From Hirudo medicinalis (lineage: Eukaryota; Annelida; Clitellata; Hirudinida; Hirudinidae): DNA of 64,000 nt. This document shows positions 11,489 through 22,990 of this stretch, piece by piece; the stretch's first letter is position 1, and every line of letters begins with the position of its first letter. Under the pieces are notes generated by a model. It made no database searches, had not been told where the DNA came from, and was given only the letters and a program-made list of their open reading frames with translations. The translations under genes were made by a program, and so were the position numbers. The DNA lies in assembly GCA_011800805.1 (NCBI GenBank), contig MPNW01000108.1, positions 244,021-308,020 on the forward strand, given 5' to 3'.

Positions 11489-14400
11489 ATATTGTGTAAT
11501 CAATAATTCAATTTCTCTGCTAAGAAATGAAAGCGATACCAATATTTATGCGCAGCTCTTTTTAAAACATCTTCGGATAAGTCGATAACAGCCAGTTTCC
11601 CTTGCGATTGTCGCTCTGCTTGGAGGAATTTCCACTGCAAGAAAATACAAGCTTAGCAGCAACAATATTAAGAAGAATAAGTATAATCTTAATTATAATC
11701 GCCGCATTTATTTACATTCATAATTTGAATTAATTCCGAAAATCAACTATTCCAAATGAAGTCATTCAGACCGCTGGAGTGAATTTGAATATTCACAAAC
11801 TTTTCATCACCTGAAAACATCCTTAAATCGTGTTCTTCGACAGTTCTTGCAACGAAACTCTATCAAGACCACCCGATTGGCTGTGCCTGAGCACGTGCCA
11901 TGACGTCACGAATCTAATTGGATGGAGATTAATTTTCCAGTTACTCCAACATAGTTAGACCCTAGGATTCGATTAGTTGACAAAAATGAATGCATTTGCA
12001 TGCTACGCTACGTTAACGAAACAATTATCATAATTTATTATAATGAATTCATGGTAGAATAATATTCACGTGACGTTGCAATAACATGACACTCGACAAT
12101 AATAATAACCTCGACGAACTTCAAAAAGCTTTTCAATAACGTCTCGGAGAATAGCCATCGATGGCTGAAGATTCGATTCTCTTCGCGATGTTGTGCCTTC
12201 TTTACTTGAACGGAGGTTGCAGATTAAACTCTTCATCATTTCAATCAGGTGATTGAAAAAGTGATTGACATGAGCGATGCGATGACTTGAATGAATCAAT
12301 GTCATTCATCAAAAGTAGAGTTAATCTTCCGATCAATCGTTAAGAATTTTTAACGATTAATTTATTTTATGACGATTAAATTTTGATTTTCTTTTTATTA
12401 CTTACTGAAGAAATTTCGATATTTAGTTGCACAGGAAATTTTAATTTGTTATTGTTACTGTCACAAATGGTCGACTCTAAGGTTAATGGTAAATTCCGTT
12501 TTTGACCGTTTTGACCAAAATTGACCATTTTTGCTTTAAAGTAGACGATAACAATAAAGTTATTGATGTTGAGAAGCTACACTGTGAGGACGTCTTAAAG
12601 TGTTAAGTGTGGCAGCACTTAATGACTTTCAAAGCAGAGTTGAGAACATAATGTCACTCGACATCTTGAGCAGTTTAACAGAATTGTAACAAGCAGATTG
12701 ATGCAGATGAACAAAGTTGGGAGGATAACAGTCAAAGTGCAAAGTGCTCTGCCAGAGCCGCCACAAAGAAACCACGACTGATGCTGATTTGTAATGATTC
12801 AGAATCTCATTTTGGTGGAAAGTTAATGCTTGTCGTCTTTCGAAATTGACATCATTTGTTCGCACTCTGGTATTTCGTTACGGTAACATGCATACCAGCC
12901 ATATCTGCACCACGTGAGAGAGTGTTCGGCACATTCGGTTTATTGTGAATAAATGCGTGCATCTTTAATTCCTGAGGCTGTGAAGAAGTTAGTCTGCTCA
13001 AAAGACTGGTCGAAATCTGTGGAATGAATGAGTGAACTGAACAAATAACAGTAACTTTAGTTTGTCCTCGCTTAATAACATTTTTTTGTTATAAAATCAA
13101 ACTATTTAATCGGTGGATTAAATTAGATTGTCAATTTTTTGTCAATTTAATCGTTTTCTACTATTAATTAATCGTCAAATATTGTAAGATGAATTGTTAA
13201 AGAAATCATTAATCGTTAACAGCCCTAATCAGAAGCTTTTCTGTGCCTCCAATAAATTCGTCACACGTAGTACTTCGTTTTGCTGCTCTCATAAATAATA
13301 GCATCCCGCTGCTTTAAATTAAAATTAATTTAGAGGTCAAATACTGATTTATTTAAAGATCAATTCATCAAAGTAATATTTCCAGGCAACCACGAAAAAC
13401 ATTCCTCAAATTGTCGATGATAAGTTGAAACCCCTCGCAGGAACATACCAACTTCAATCCCATCGTGGTCTCAACGAATGCACGTGACCTTGAAATTTGA
13501 CCTTTAGATCTGACAAGGGGTTTCAACATTTCTCAGTCAAATTCTATATAAAATCCATCCATCCGTCCAACCATTCACCTGACCATCCGTCTCTCCGTTC
13601 GTGTCACTGGATGAATTGAACTAAATCAGGGAATATGCAAAAATGTATCTTCGATTTCCTCAACTTTCATCGCTTTTAACAGAAGAGGATTTGATTTGGC
13701 TTGATTTTTTCCATAGCTTGAGCACGTATCGTTTCTTCAGAGGAGTTGCTCAAAGTTGAAATTGTTTAAAAATTCAGCTGCTAATTTTGGGATTTTTGAA
13801 TTGATTGTAGTTGTTTTGCGGGTAATTTAAGTGAATTGACATTTATTAAAAACACTTGCGGATGAATTAATGTGAATTGGAGATGAATTCATGATGAATG
13901 ACCATGAATTAATGTGACTTGGAGATGAATTCATGATGAATTACCATGAATTAATGTGAATTGGAGATGAATTCGAAAAGCTTATCGAGAATAGATAGAA
14001 ACGCTGGTTGGTCGATAAGTTGATGTGACAACGGTTGAAATAAGTGGACCAGACATGGACCTTATTGTGCGGAAATTGATAGGACCTTATGAGAGATTCA
14101 TCCTCCTCCTCCTCGCCATCATCATCATCGTTATCGTCATCGTCATCATTACCATCATCGAAATCATCGTCGTCGTCGTCGTCATCGCCACCTCCTTAAG
14201 GAGCCAAAAACTTAACCGCATCCACTTCACTTGAAACTGAACTCCGGACGACATGGAATGATGACGGCATTGTCACGTGACCTGAAGTCCGTGGATCGAA
14301 GGAAGTGTTGTGGAGATCAATAGGATACATCCATTCATAAATTTCCCGCTCAATGGAAACTGGCGTTGATCTTTTACCACTGTTGGCGGAATATCAAACT

Positions 14401-17400
14401 CACCGATGAACTTTTGTTATCTTCGCAATCGTTATAATTATAATAATAATTATTATTAAATAATAATAAATATAATTAATAATAATAATTATTATTTTAT
14501 ATATTATAATAATTTATTTTATTTTAATTTATTTATAATTTTATTTTATAATTTAAAATATTTATTAATAATTATTATTAAATAATAATAAATATAATTA
14601 ATAATAATAATTATTATTATTAGTTATTATTATTATTATCATCATCACCATTATTGTTGTTGTTGTTGTTATTATCATCATCATCGTCGTCGTCGTCGTC
14701 GTCGTCATCATCATCTTATTTTTATTCTTCTTGTTCTTCTTCTTCTTCAATAGCATGATCACCATGATCACCTTCAATAACATCATTATCATCATCGTTA
14801 TCATCATCTAGAAGGAAAAATCATTGGACGTTCGAACCTAACTGCGCCTACTTCGCTGAGGCTGAGCTCCTTCCTTTGGCGTCAATGAAATATAAATATT
14901 CATGCAAGCAGGATCTCCTGTCGAAACGCTTGACTGCTAGGACACTTGCCTTAGCCTCTTTATGTTGATATTCTTCTGTTTCAACATGTTTCTTGTTTAT
15001 GTTTAGCAAGATATTTTATTGAAATGCTGCTCACTTCATCATCGACTACAGAAGCCATTTTGTGCACAACACCAACTACACTTTATACAAACTAGTTGTA
15101 TTTCTGTGAACAGTTTGAAAAGATATTTCAAGAAAGAGTTTTTAAAATTGATGCAAAATGCTGAGTAAAGATGAAAATGTTCATGCAATCATTTTGAGCT
15201 CACGTGATGTTGGTGACCTGAGTTAATGAATGAAATTAAGTCTCACTTCATTAATTCATTAATTCTCATGCAATCAACCTCTTTCTATCTCACATTGCAT
15301 TTCCTACTTGATTTTCAATTTTAAAACTTTTCGACAAAATATTGGAAACTTAATAATTGGAACTCACAAGGAATCTAATCTAGACTTACATTTCATGAAT
15401 ATTTTATTGGAGAAAAATTATCCTGATGAATGTATGTTTAAAATTATTTCGATGAATGCATTTATTTAAAATTATTGAATAAATAAATCCCCGTGACAAC
15501 TTTTTTGCTCACTTCAACGACAGAAATTCAAATGACTGAATTTCAATTCAAACACGTTGATCAAATTGTTTTATTTTTTATTTATCCCAACAAAAATAAT
15601 CGCATATTTAAAACTAAATCCGGAAAGAAATGATGATAACTTTCGTGTTTTACATCAAGAAGGAAATTTAATCAGGTTCAAAAGTTTGCTTTCACTTTTT
15701 CCCGCGAGAATCAAAATGAAGTGCTTTGTTGATGAGGTTTAATATTTGAAACTTGAAACTCAATTTCAAAATTTTTCTTCTCTGAGAACTTGAATGAAAA
15801 AACTTGTTAAAACAATATTTGACCTCTTCAGACAATTCTAATAGCTTTGCAACGCATTTTGAGTGTGATTCTTTGAAAGATAAAATTTTGAAAACCAAAG
15901 TAGCAGGAAAATGATTTTTTATGACTAAAACAATCCAGCAAAACTCGCAAAAGCTTGGGAAATGAATTTAATAAATATGAACAACTGAGCTTTTCTGAGG
16001 TTTGCGTTTCTTAGTTGCAATCTTGTACCAAATGAGCTGCCAAATGAGGTCAAATATCTCAAAATAGGTCAAGAGGGTGGAGCCCAGGAAAAGGCCAAGG
16101 GCTCCTCCGATGTCGCTGAGAAGAGCCATGAAGGAATAACTAGCCACTGCGCTAATTTTTGATATCTGCATCTCCGACATGAATATCTGAAGATGAACAA
16201 AATTTTCTCTAACCATTTCAAAGCTCATGTTGATGTAAGGTTTGAAGGCCATCTCAGTGATGAAATTTCTGGAAAAACCGGACTGAGAAATTGTGGCACT
16301 GTAGCTGACCTCGTGACACAAGGGGGCACAGAGGCAGAGGTCGGTCGCGTCTGAACTCGTGTAGAGTTCTTGTAGAACTCGCAAGACGCATTCATTTTCA
16401 ACGAAGTAATCGCATATGTCTTCTTCTCCTAATAATTAATTACTTCATCATTTAATTAAAATATAATAAGTAAATATTAATTAATATAATGAGTAAATAT
16501 TTGATTGGCGCAAAATAATTAAATATTGCGATAATTGATAATTCAGTAACCTGGCATGTACGTGGCTCTGCAACCACACTCTCTGTAGACGACATTTTTC
16601 TCACATTCCATCCTGCATTTGACAGATGGTACGATGCTTCGTCTCTGCAGCTTCCGTACGGAGACTTCAGTCGGAACATCTCGATTTTTCGGAATAAAAT
16701 ATTAAGCTATTTTTGTGATGGGAAAATTTTAAAATTCTTCAAAGAAAACTTTTGATACATTTCTTGTGCTGACGGCCACATTGACAGCCTGCCCAATTCC
16801 TACATTGCCACCAAGTTCTCTGACCCTGGGAGGTTCAGGGGGTTCATGGAGAAGCAACTGAAGTCAGTTAATGATGTTCCCGTTAGAACCTCTTGTTTGT
16901 TCAAGAGATATTATTAAAACCGTAAATGCTTTATAAGAAGTGGAAGATCGTTGAACACATTTTCAGAGCAAATGAAGAAATAAAAGTAATTAGCCTAAAT
17001 ATTAATTGACCTTGAATCCAACTGCACTGCCAAATTGAACGAAGTAATCGGATTGGTTGGCAAAGAGGACCAATGTCAAACCTGACGTAGAGCCAACATT
17101 TGTAGCCACAAGGCCGAACTTTCCTTGACAAATACACAAAAAAATAAATTTCCATAAAATAAATTGAAATTCTATCAAATAAATATTTTATTACTTGGGT
17201 TAAAAGTCAGGCATTGTCCGTGGTTGGTAAAGATAAGTTCTGGCAAGGACTCAGGACAGAGTTGGTTTTGCCACCAGCACTGGATACAATAGTTCCCATG
17301 AGAACCAATCATAGCATAAGATAACGATTGAATGGAAATGACCTTAAAGAGCTGTTCCTTGCCTGGTGATAACGATTTCATCAACCTCATCAGTTTTTCC

Positions 17401-19956
17401 TGAGAGTAGTTGAGAGGTTGTGAAAGTTCAGAAATGTTTAAAAACAAAGCATACGGAGGCATGAATGCTTTGAAGTAGTCAATCAGACCTTGAGAAAGAA
17501 AATTGACTTAAATAACAAAGTGAAAGAAGAATAAAAATCAGAAAAATTCAATACAAGCCTTCTTCAAGAGCTGCGTGTTTTTTGATGAAATTTTCGCTGC
17601 ATATCGTCACTTGAGGGAAGTCCACGGTTTTGACGGTAACAAAGTCAACTTCTGAAGACGTGGTGTAGGAAAAATAGTAGACGATCCTGTCGTTGATTTG
17701 GTAGGCAGACAACAGGAATCCGAAAAGCACCAGGACGATCCACATGCTTCTGTTCCAGCAGGAGCGAGTTACATCCAAGCACTGTCGGAGGCCGATGATA
17801 GAAATCTCCCTGGAATTTGTCAGGAGTTGAGCCTCCCTTCCGAGGATCAACTCGGAGATGGAGTCCTGGTGTTTTGTAGGTCTTAAGGAGGAGATCTTAC
17901 TGTTTCTTTTTATTGGCATGACAGGCTTGGCTTTGGAAGAATTGCTTTGTTTTGCAGCTCCTCGTTCTACTGCAAGTGATGATGGGTTGCAGCGTATTTC
18001 AACACCGACGGTGCTATTTGTTACGTCAATGGATTGATCGGGATACATTAACGGAACAGTTTTAAACAAATCAGCAGTCCGTTTGGACCCGATGAAAATA
18101 ACCCAGTGAACATTGGACGTCACATTTAGGTTTTGAGGTTTGGAGAATTTCCAATGCACAAAGATTTCATTCTTTGTCGTAGACATTGTCGCTGGCAGCA
18201 ATCCTGTCAATTGCATGACATTTCGTAGTCATAATTCTTGTCCATTTCTCAAAAGAAATTTCACTGGGCGGACATTCTTCGTGATAAAACGCGAACAAAT
18301 GTTGACATTTCCGTGATGAGTTGTTCTCGTTGTTGCTTGTCGTTCGAGTGATTTCTCAACAAATGTTGAGGTCGTTTGTAATGATTAAGCAGTCCACAGA
18401 GTCAAACAATTCCATAGATTTACGTCATTAGTTAATTTTGTTAATAATGCTATCTCAATATTATTATTTATTTATCATTTTTATTATTTGCACATGCTTT
18501 GTCAGAGCTTTTAGCATCGGCAAACAAATTACACAAATTAACGTACTACAAACTAAACAGCAATAACAAAAATCATTAAAAAAAATATTCAGATGTCCTG
18601 AAAACAACAACAACAACAACCGACAACGGACAACACCTCGTACAACAGCAACTTTCGGACAATGAGTGCTTCAGCTGCATGCGTGAAGTGACCTTGAGCA
18701 TAAATTCTCCGCTGCAAGGTTCATGGGCAACTGACTATTAAATAGCATCTTTCAAGAAAATAGGAGACCCCAGAATGCGAGTTATTATCTTTCAAGAAAT
18801 GCCTTCGACCCATCCGAACAGATTTTCCTCCTCATTTTCGACTCACAGCGCTCCTTCGTCACAATTTAAAGTCGAGCCAATTTAAAAAAAAACAAGTTGA
18901 ACATTTCCTTTTTTCCAGGTTGTGGCAATCGTTTCCATTCTCTTCGTCGTGGTGTCAACAATCGGCCTGACTGTCAACACCATCCCGTCGGTTCAAGGCA
19001 AGAGTGAAAGCGGTGCCAACACAGACAACGAGCATCTGGTTCTGGTAGAGACAGTTTGCATCGCCTGGTTTACTCTCGAGTTCATCCTACGCCTGTGGTC
19101 GTCTCCAAGCAAGTGCAAGTTCTTCAAGGGAACTCTGAACATCATCGACCTCCTGGCCATCATGCCCTACTTTGTATCCTTCTTTCTCGGAGAATCCGGG
19201 GAAGGATCTGAGCAGATCCATGACGTCAGGAGAGTCGTGCAGGTGTTTCGCATCATGAGAATTCTCAGGGTACTAAAACTGGCTCGACATTCGACGGGCT
19301 TGCAATCCCTGGGCTACACTCTCCAGCAGAGCTACAAAGAACTCGGCCTTCTTGTCATGTTCCTGGCCATATCAATCCTCGTCTTCTCCAGCCTTGCCTA
19401 CTTCGCCGAGAAAGACGAAGCTAACACAGCTTACAGCAGCATTCCGGATGCGTTTTGGTGGGCGGCAATAACCATGACAACGGTCGGCTACGGTGACGTG
19501 TATCCTCGAACTCCATGGGGCAAATTGGTTGGGGCGGCTTGTTGCGTGAGCGGGGTTTTGGTGATCGCTCTTCCCATCCCCATCATCGTCAGCAACTTCG
19601 CAGGTTATTACAAGGAGCAGATGAGGAAAGAGAAGCTCCAGAAACGACGAGAGGCAGTCGAACGTGCCAAGAGGAGTAGCAGCCACACTGCTGCGGTTGC
19701 TTCCACTGCCGATTGTCTTCACGACAACGCAGGCGATTCGAATCAGGCGAATTCCTCGCTCAACCAACCCTGCTCTAGCAATCTTCAAACTGGCAACTCC
19801 CAGGACAACCAGGTCAGCGTCATGATCAGCGAAACGTGGAATAGGCCTGGAGAAGATGAAATTCCAACCCTCAAGTTTCCTTCGACCTCGCATCTCGAGA
19901 ACTACTGCCCTCCATCACTAGATCTCTTCATTCAAAACCAGGTTAATCCTACATGA
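9853..19956 (+). CDS. Shab: Voltage-gated potassium channel, Kv2/Shab type (two main exons, 758 aa short form)
   Basis: Delayed-rectifier K+ channel alpha subunit of the plasma membrane, functioning as a tetramer. Exon 1 is 9853-11091; exon 2 is 18919-19956 (GT-AG intron of 7827 bp, phase 0, cutting just before S1 as the frame AAR/VVA matches Kv2). Residues 1-250: long Ser/Arg-rich N-terminus without recognised domain. About 255-365: T1 tetramerisation domain with the HX5CX20CC zinc motif of Shab/Shaw/Shal channels. Then WDLLEKP, S1, S2-S3, the S4 sensor [15 protein letters not shown], the filter TTVGYGD, and S6 [11 protein letters not shown] with the PIP motif typical of Kv2. The short form ends NQVNPT, and an AATAAA at 20040 follows closely. 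ATG 9853 was chosen over an in-frame upstream TTG. The intron contains an antisense DEG/ENaC gene. Confidence 0.95.
11290..11490. repeat. ATT/ATC-type microsatellite
   Basis: Imperfect ATC/GTC trinucleotides ending in a perfect ATT run (about 11447-11485). It produces spurious Ile/Val and Tyr-rich frames. Confidence 0.85.
12335..13235 (+). mobile_element. Decayed non-autonomous hAT-type element with a transposase C-terminal relic
   Basis: About 12893-12940 translates as [15 protein letters not shown], matching the hAT C-terminal dimerisation signature around SAPSERVFS. The sequence AATCGTTAACAGCCCTA at about 13213-13229 reads in reverse as TAGGGCTGTTAACGATT, a plausible hAT-type terminal repeat; related TTAACGATT sequence occurs at 12350-12358, where an inverted repeat AATCGTTAA/TTAACGATT with a 6-base loop begins at 12335. 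The remainder is too short and decayed to encode a transposase. Exact ends and target duplication were not established. Confidence 0.45.
13863..13976. repeat. 42-bp minisatellite, about 2.7 units
   Basis: Units contain GAATTAATGTGAATTGGAG followed by ATGAATTCATGATGAAT and a short CAT-ending spacer, with few mismatches between copies. Confidence 0.8.
14098..14820. repeat. Microsatellite block (CAT/CGT, AAT/ATT, CTT)
   Basis: Starts with TCC, CAT and CGT trinucleotides (14098-14190), then non-repetitive sequence, then AAT/ATT-rich DNA (14430-14640) in which a segment of about 50 bases at 14440 recurs at about 14570, then GTT, CGT and CTT tracts to 14810. All ORFs inside are low-complexity artefacts. 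Confidence 0.8.
15968..18216 (-). CDS. DEG/ENaC-family sodium channel subunit, nested antisense in the Kv2 intron (6 exons)
   Basis: Two-membrane-segment cation channel subunit (amiloride-sensitive, acid-sensing or peptide-gated family). Exons, 5' to 3': 18216-17559, 17488-17195, 17123-17011, 16857-16759, 16679-16551, 16428-15968. Seen in order: an unusually long N-terminus (about 155 residues), TM1 [27 protein letters not shown], the Cys-rich ectodomain with [39 protein letters not shown], a Cys-rich GCRATYMPG segment, and TM2 with [23 protein letters not shown]. The usual GAS selectivity triplet reads GST here. Intron 1 needs a GC-AG boundary (donor at 17558). In exon 5 the SPYGSC and CRMEC parts lie in different frames, as if one A were lost from the run at about 16618-16621: a sequencing error or an inactivating deletion. 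Restored length would be about 584 aa. Start could also be ATG at 18186. Confidence 0.88.
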
Positions 19957-20039
19957 CGGCGATTTTTTATTCTGATATTTATTATTTTCAGGGCTAATAC
20001 CATCGAATATTCCTTGTTTATTAAACAGGTTGTTATTCT

Positions 20040-20045
20040 AATAAA
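20040..20045 (+). terminator. Polyadenylation signal for the short Kv2 form
   Basis: AATAAA 84 bases after the TGA at 19954-19956. If the exons at 20904 and 23492 are real, this is an intronic site that would decide between the short and long channel C-terminus. Confidence 0.45.
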
Positions 20046-20903
20046 GTCATATATTACAATGACAATGGCAATGGCAATTTTTTTTATTGGACTTGAATTT
20101 CTCAAAATACTTAATTCAAAATAATCAAGACTCCAAAAGAACCATCAGAAGGGATGTATTCCCGCTAGTGGATGACCTGTAATACAGGTTAAACAACCAA
20201 GTAAACATAATAACTCAGGGTGAACCAAATCATCCAATGAACTCGGAATTTGAGTGTCGTTGTGATAACATCAAGTCATTGACACCAAAACAAGAGATCC
20301 CTGTTATACAAAAGACATATTCAGTCAAAAAATATTACGCCATAGAAGAATGTTGAGTCAAATTATATTCATTCAGCTTAGTTTAAATGATGACATATAT
20401 ATACAATGGCATATTCGATAACAATTCTGACGGTAGGGTAAAATGTGGGACACTACATTTTAGAGGAAATGTTTTCAGTCTTGCATGAGGGAGGTCTGAT
20501 CTAAAGTGCTGAAATGATCTTAAATTATACTTGTGAATGTTCGATGTTCTCACAAAACATCCATTGAATTATGATAACAATTGATTAACATATTCGAACA
20601 TGAACACACCAATCTGGATGATGTTTGACTGATAAATGTTTAGCAGTTTAAACTTTCAAGTTTATGTTTGCAAGACCAATCGCAAGAGATGATGGGATGC
20701 AAGTGAAATATAGCCCGAATTAAACGCTTACGTAAAATAAGCAGAGATGAGACGAGATGGGCAGTTGGATGCCCATATAATATTGCAATAAGTATAACAC
20801 AAGACTAGTTCTGCTAGTTCGACGTAGTGCTCGAGATATCACTCCAATACTTATAGAAATATGTGCGCCTATGTGTATAGGTAATATTTAGTAATAATTT
20901 CAG
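20046..20903. other. Intergenic or Kv2 intron sequence
   Basis: AT-rich sequence after the short-form polyadenylation signal. No coding signal, RNA gene or tandem repeat was recognised. It would be intron if the long Kv2 form exists. Confidence 0.4.
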
Positions 20904-22824
20904 GACAACGAGCTGAGTTCAATACCTGCTCATAGCAGAGAAACTGTCAGATGGGCAACAAGCAAGTGGTTGAGCAAAACCCACGGTAGGTTTTCTCGAT
21001 CACATCTGATTGACAACCAATTCAAACTTAATCATTTAATTTGTATTTATTTTAATAATTTTAGTTAATGAGTAACATGCAAAAGAAAATATAATCCATC
21101 GTAAGTGAAACTTGTGAAATTGATAAACTAAACAATGAAAGATCATTATCACTAGGATAATGTCGTTGTTAGGAAAAATTCACTTCATGTTCACTTCGTT
21201 GATTTCATCGGATGACCATGAAGCAATGTTTAAAAAGTTCAAAACTTTCAGAAAATAAATTGTGAAAAGATTCCAGCAATTGTTGAGGAAAAGTTAATAA
21301 ACTTCCTCGGATCGAAAAATTCTATTTCCTCTAAAAATATGTGGAGGCGATGCCAGCAGTATTGGAAAGCAACATGGAAAAATATGGTCGATATCAACTT
21401 CCGTCTCTTTATGGGGTCACATCCATTTAATTGGCACTAATTAATTAATTAAGCTCCTAATTAAGCGATCGGAAATGTTCCACGTCGAAATGTGAGACTG
21501 ATAAATTGGGTTCCTCTCTCTTTCAATGTTTTGTTGCTGCTTTTTGTTGCTACTTTTTGTTTCTGCTTTTTTCGAATCTAGATCTACGACTTTCATCGTG
21601 AGCTGTGAATGGAGAGGAGGACCTGACTTTAATTTCTTTGTTTTCAACTTCATCATCTCAGAGTCAAAATGTCGGCATAGAATTTCCAAAAATCGAAGAA
21701 CATTTGAGCGATATTGAAAGCAACAGCATGAAAGATGCACCAAAGGAAAGGAGGAAGCAAAAATCTTATCTCACATTTTGATGTTTACTTTTATTTCCCC
21801 ATATTCTGAATATTCCTTGCAAGAAGATAAAAAAACAATCCACCGACATATTGTAAGTTTTCATGTTAAGCTAAGGTTTCATGATGAGACTTTTAATCTC
21901 ATCTGAGGGATTCAAGACGAAGGCGCACTACATAACTGGGATAATAAATGATTATTACTGGTAATAATAATATTTACTTATTAATAATACAAGATGCTAA
22001 TCATATTTGTAAGTTATCTTTATTATTGAAATAAACCGGGGTCCGTAAACTTGGAAAGTTTTCTAAACGTTTATTGAGCAAGTATTCAGAATCATCTAAC
22101 TGGGATTAGTATTTCGTGACCAAAAGGAGAATTAGATCGAGACAGGCAATTCCTATTATTATTATTATTGTAACTAGGCATTATTGTTGTTGTTGATTAT
22201 GATGACAATAATAATATAACGTTATTATAATAATTACTATTACCTTATTATAATATTATTATAATTTCACATATCAAATTATTATAATGTTTATTATTAT
22301 TATTCCAATCAAGAAAGAGAAAAAGAGAAACGGACTGAACCCAATCAAATTATGAAAAGCAGTGATCAGCAACTAATGTGAAGTCCTAATGAATTCCCGA
22401 TGATGATGCCAGACATGGATGATCATCACCAGGTTGAATGTGAGGCAAAGAAGCTCTGGAGTATAAATGTTTTTCAATGCGATGGATTTTTGTGGAGTGA
22501 TATCAAAGCTTGTAAATTGGTATCGACATGCCCGGGTGAGTCACACGGACAGCTCGGTAAGGTTGTAAATATTTCTAATGTTACCGGCAGTGCACCCTGA
22601 TGTACGCCCGCTCCGGCAAGACGCAACGGAACTTGCAATGTGCTGCTTTAAGAGAATTACATCTCCTGTCATCATTTGTGTGTTTATTCAGGACTCCTTC
22701 TTGAAACTCCATTGCGAAGCAGCCATACAGTCCGGATGCGACCGTGCAGGATATATTTATCCAACGGCAGCAACATCGCCATCACTATCATCACCATAGC
22801 ATCATCATCAGCATCATCCATCAT

Positions 22825-22857
<33 letters not shown>

Positions 22858-22921
22858 TCATCATATCATCATCATCNTCATCATCACCACACCACCACCA
22901 CCACCACCACCACCACCACCA

Positions 22922-22990
<69 letters not shown>

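Larger units (their letters stand above)
11092..15967. other. Kv2 intron, part before the nested gene
   Basis: Non-coding apart from transposon relics. It contains ATT/ATC-type microsatellite (about 11290-11490), a hAT relic (about 12335-13235), a 42-bp minisatellite (13863-13976), CAT/CGT repeats (14098-14200) and a long AT/ATT microsatellite block with duplicated segments (14436-14820). ORFs in these blocks are low-complexity (Ile/Met/Thr/Asn runs) and are not genes. Confidence 0.6.

Noticed and set aside
16745..16920. Plus-strand open frame reading [13 protein letters not shown]
   Set aside because: It is the complement of DEG/ENaC exon 4, whose minus-strand reading HEPPEPP...LGGNVGIG matches the family and fits the splice phases.
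19372..19893. 173-codon ORF on the minus strand
   Set aside because: Exact antisense of the Kv2 membrane-domain exon; its openness follows from the codon use of the sense gene.
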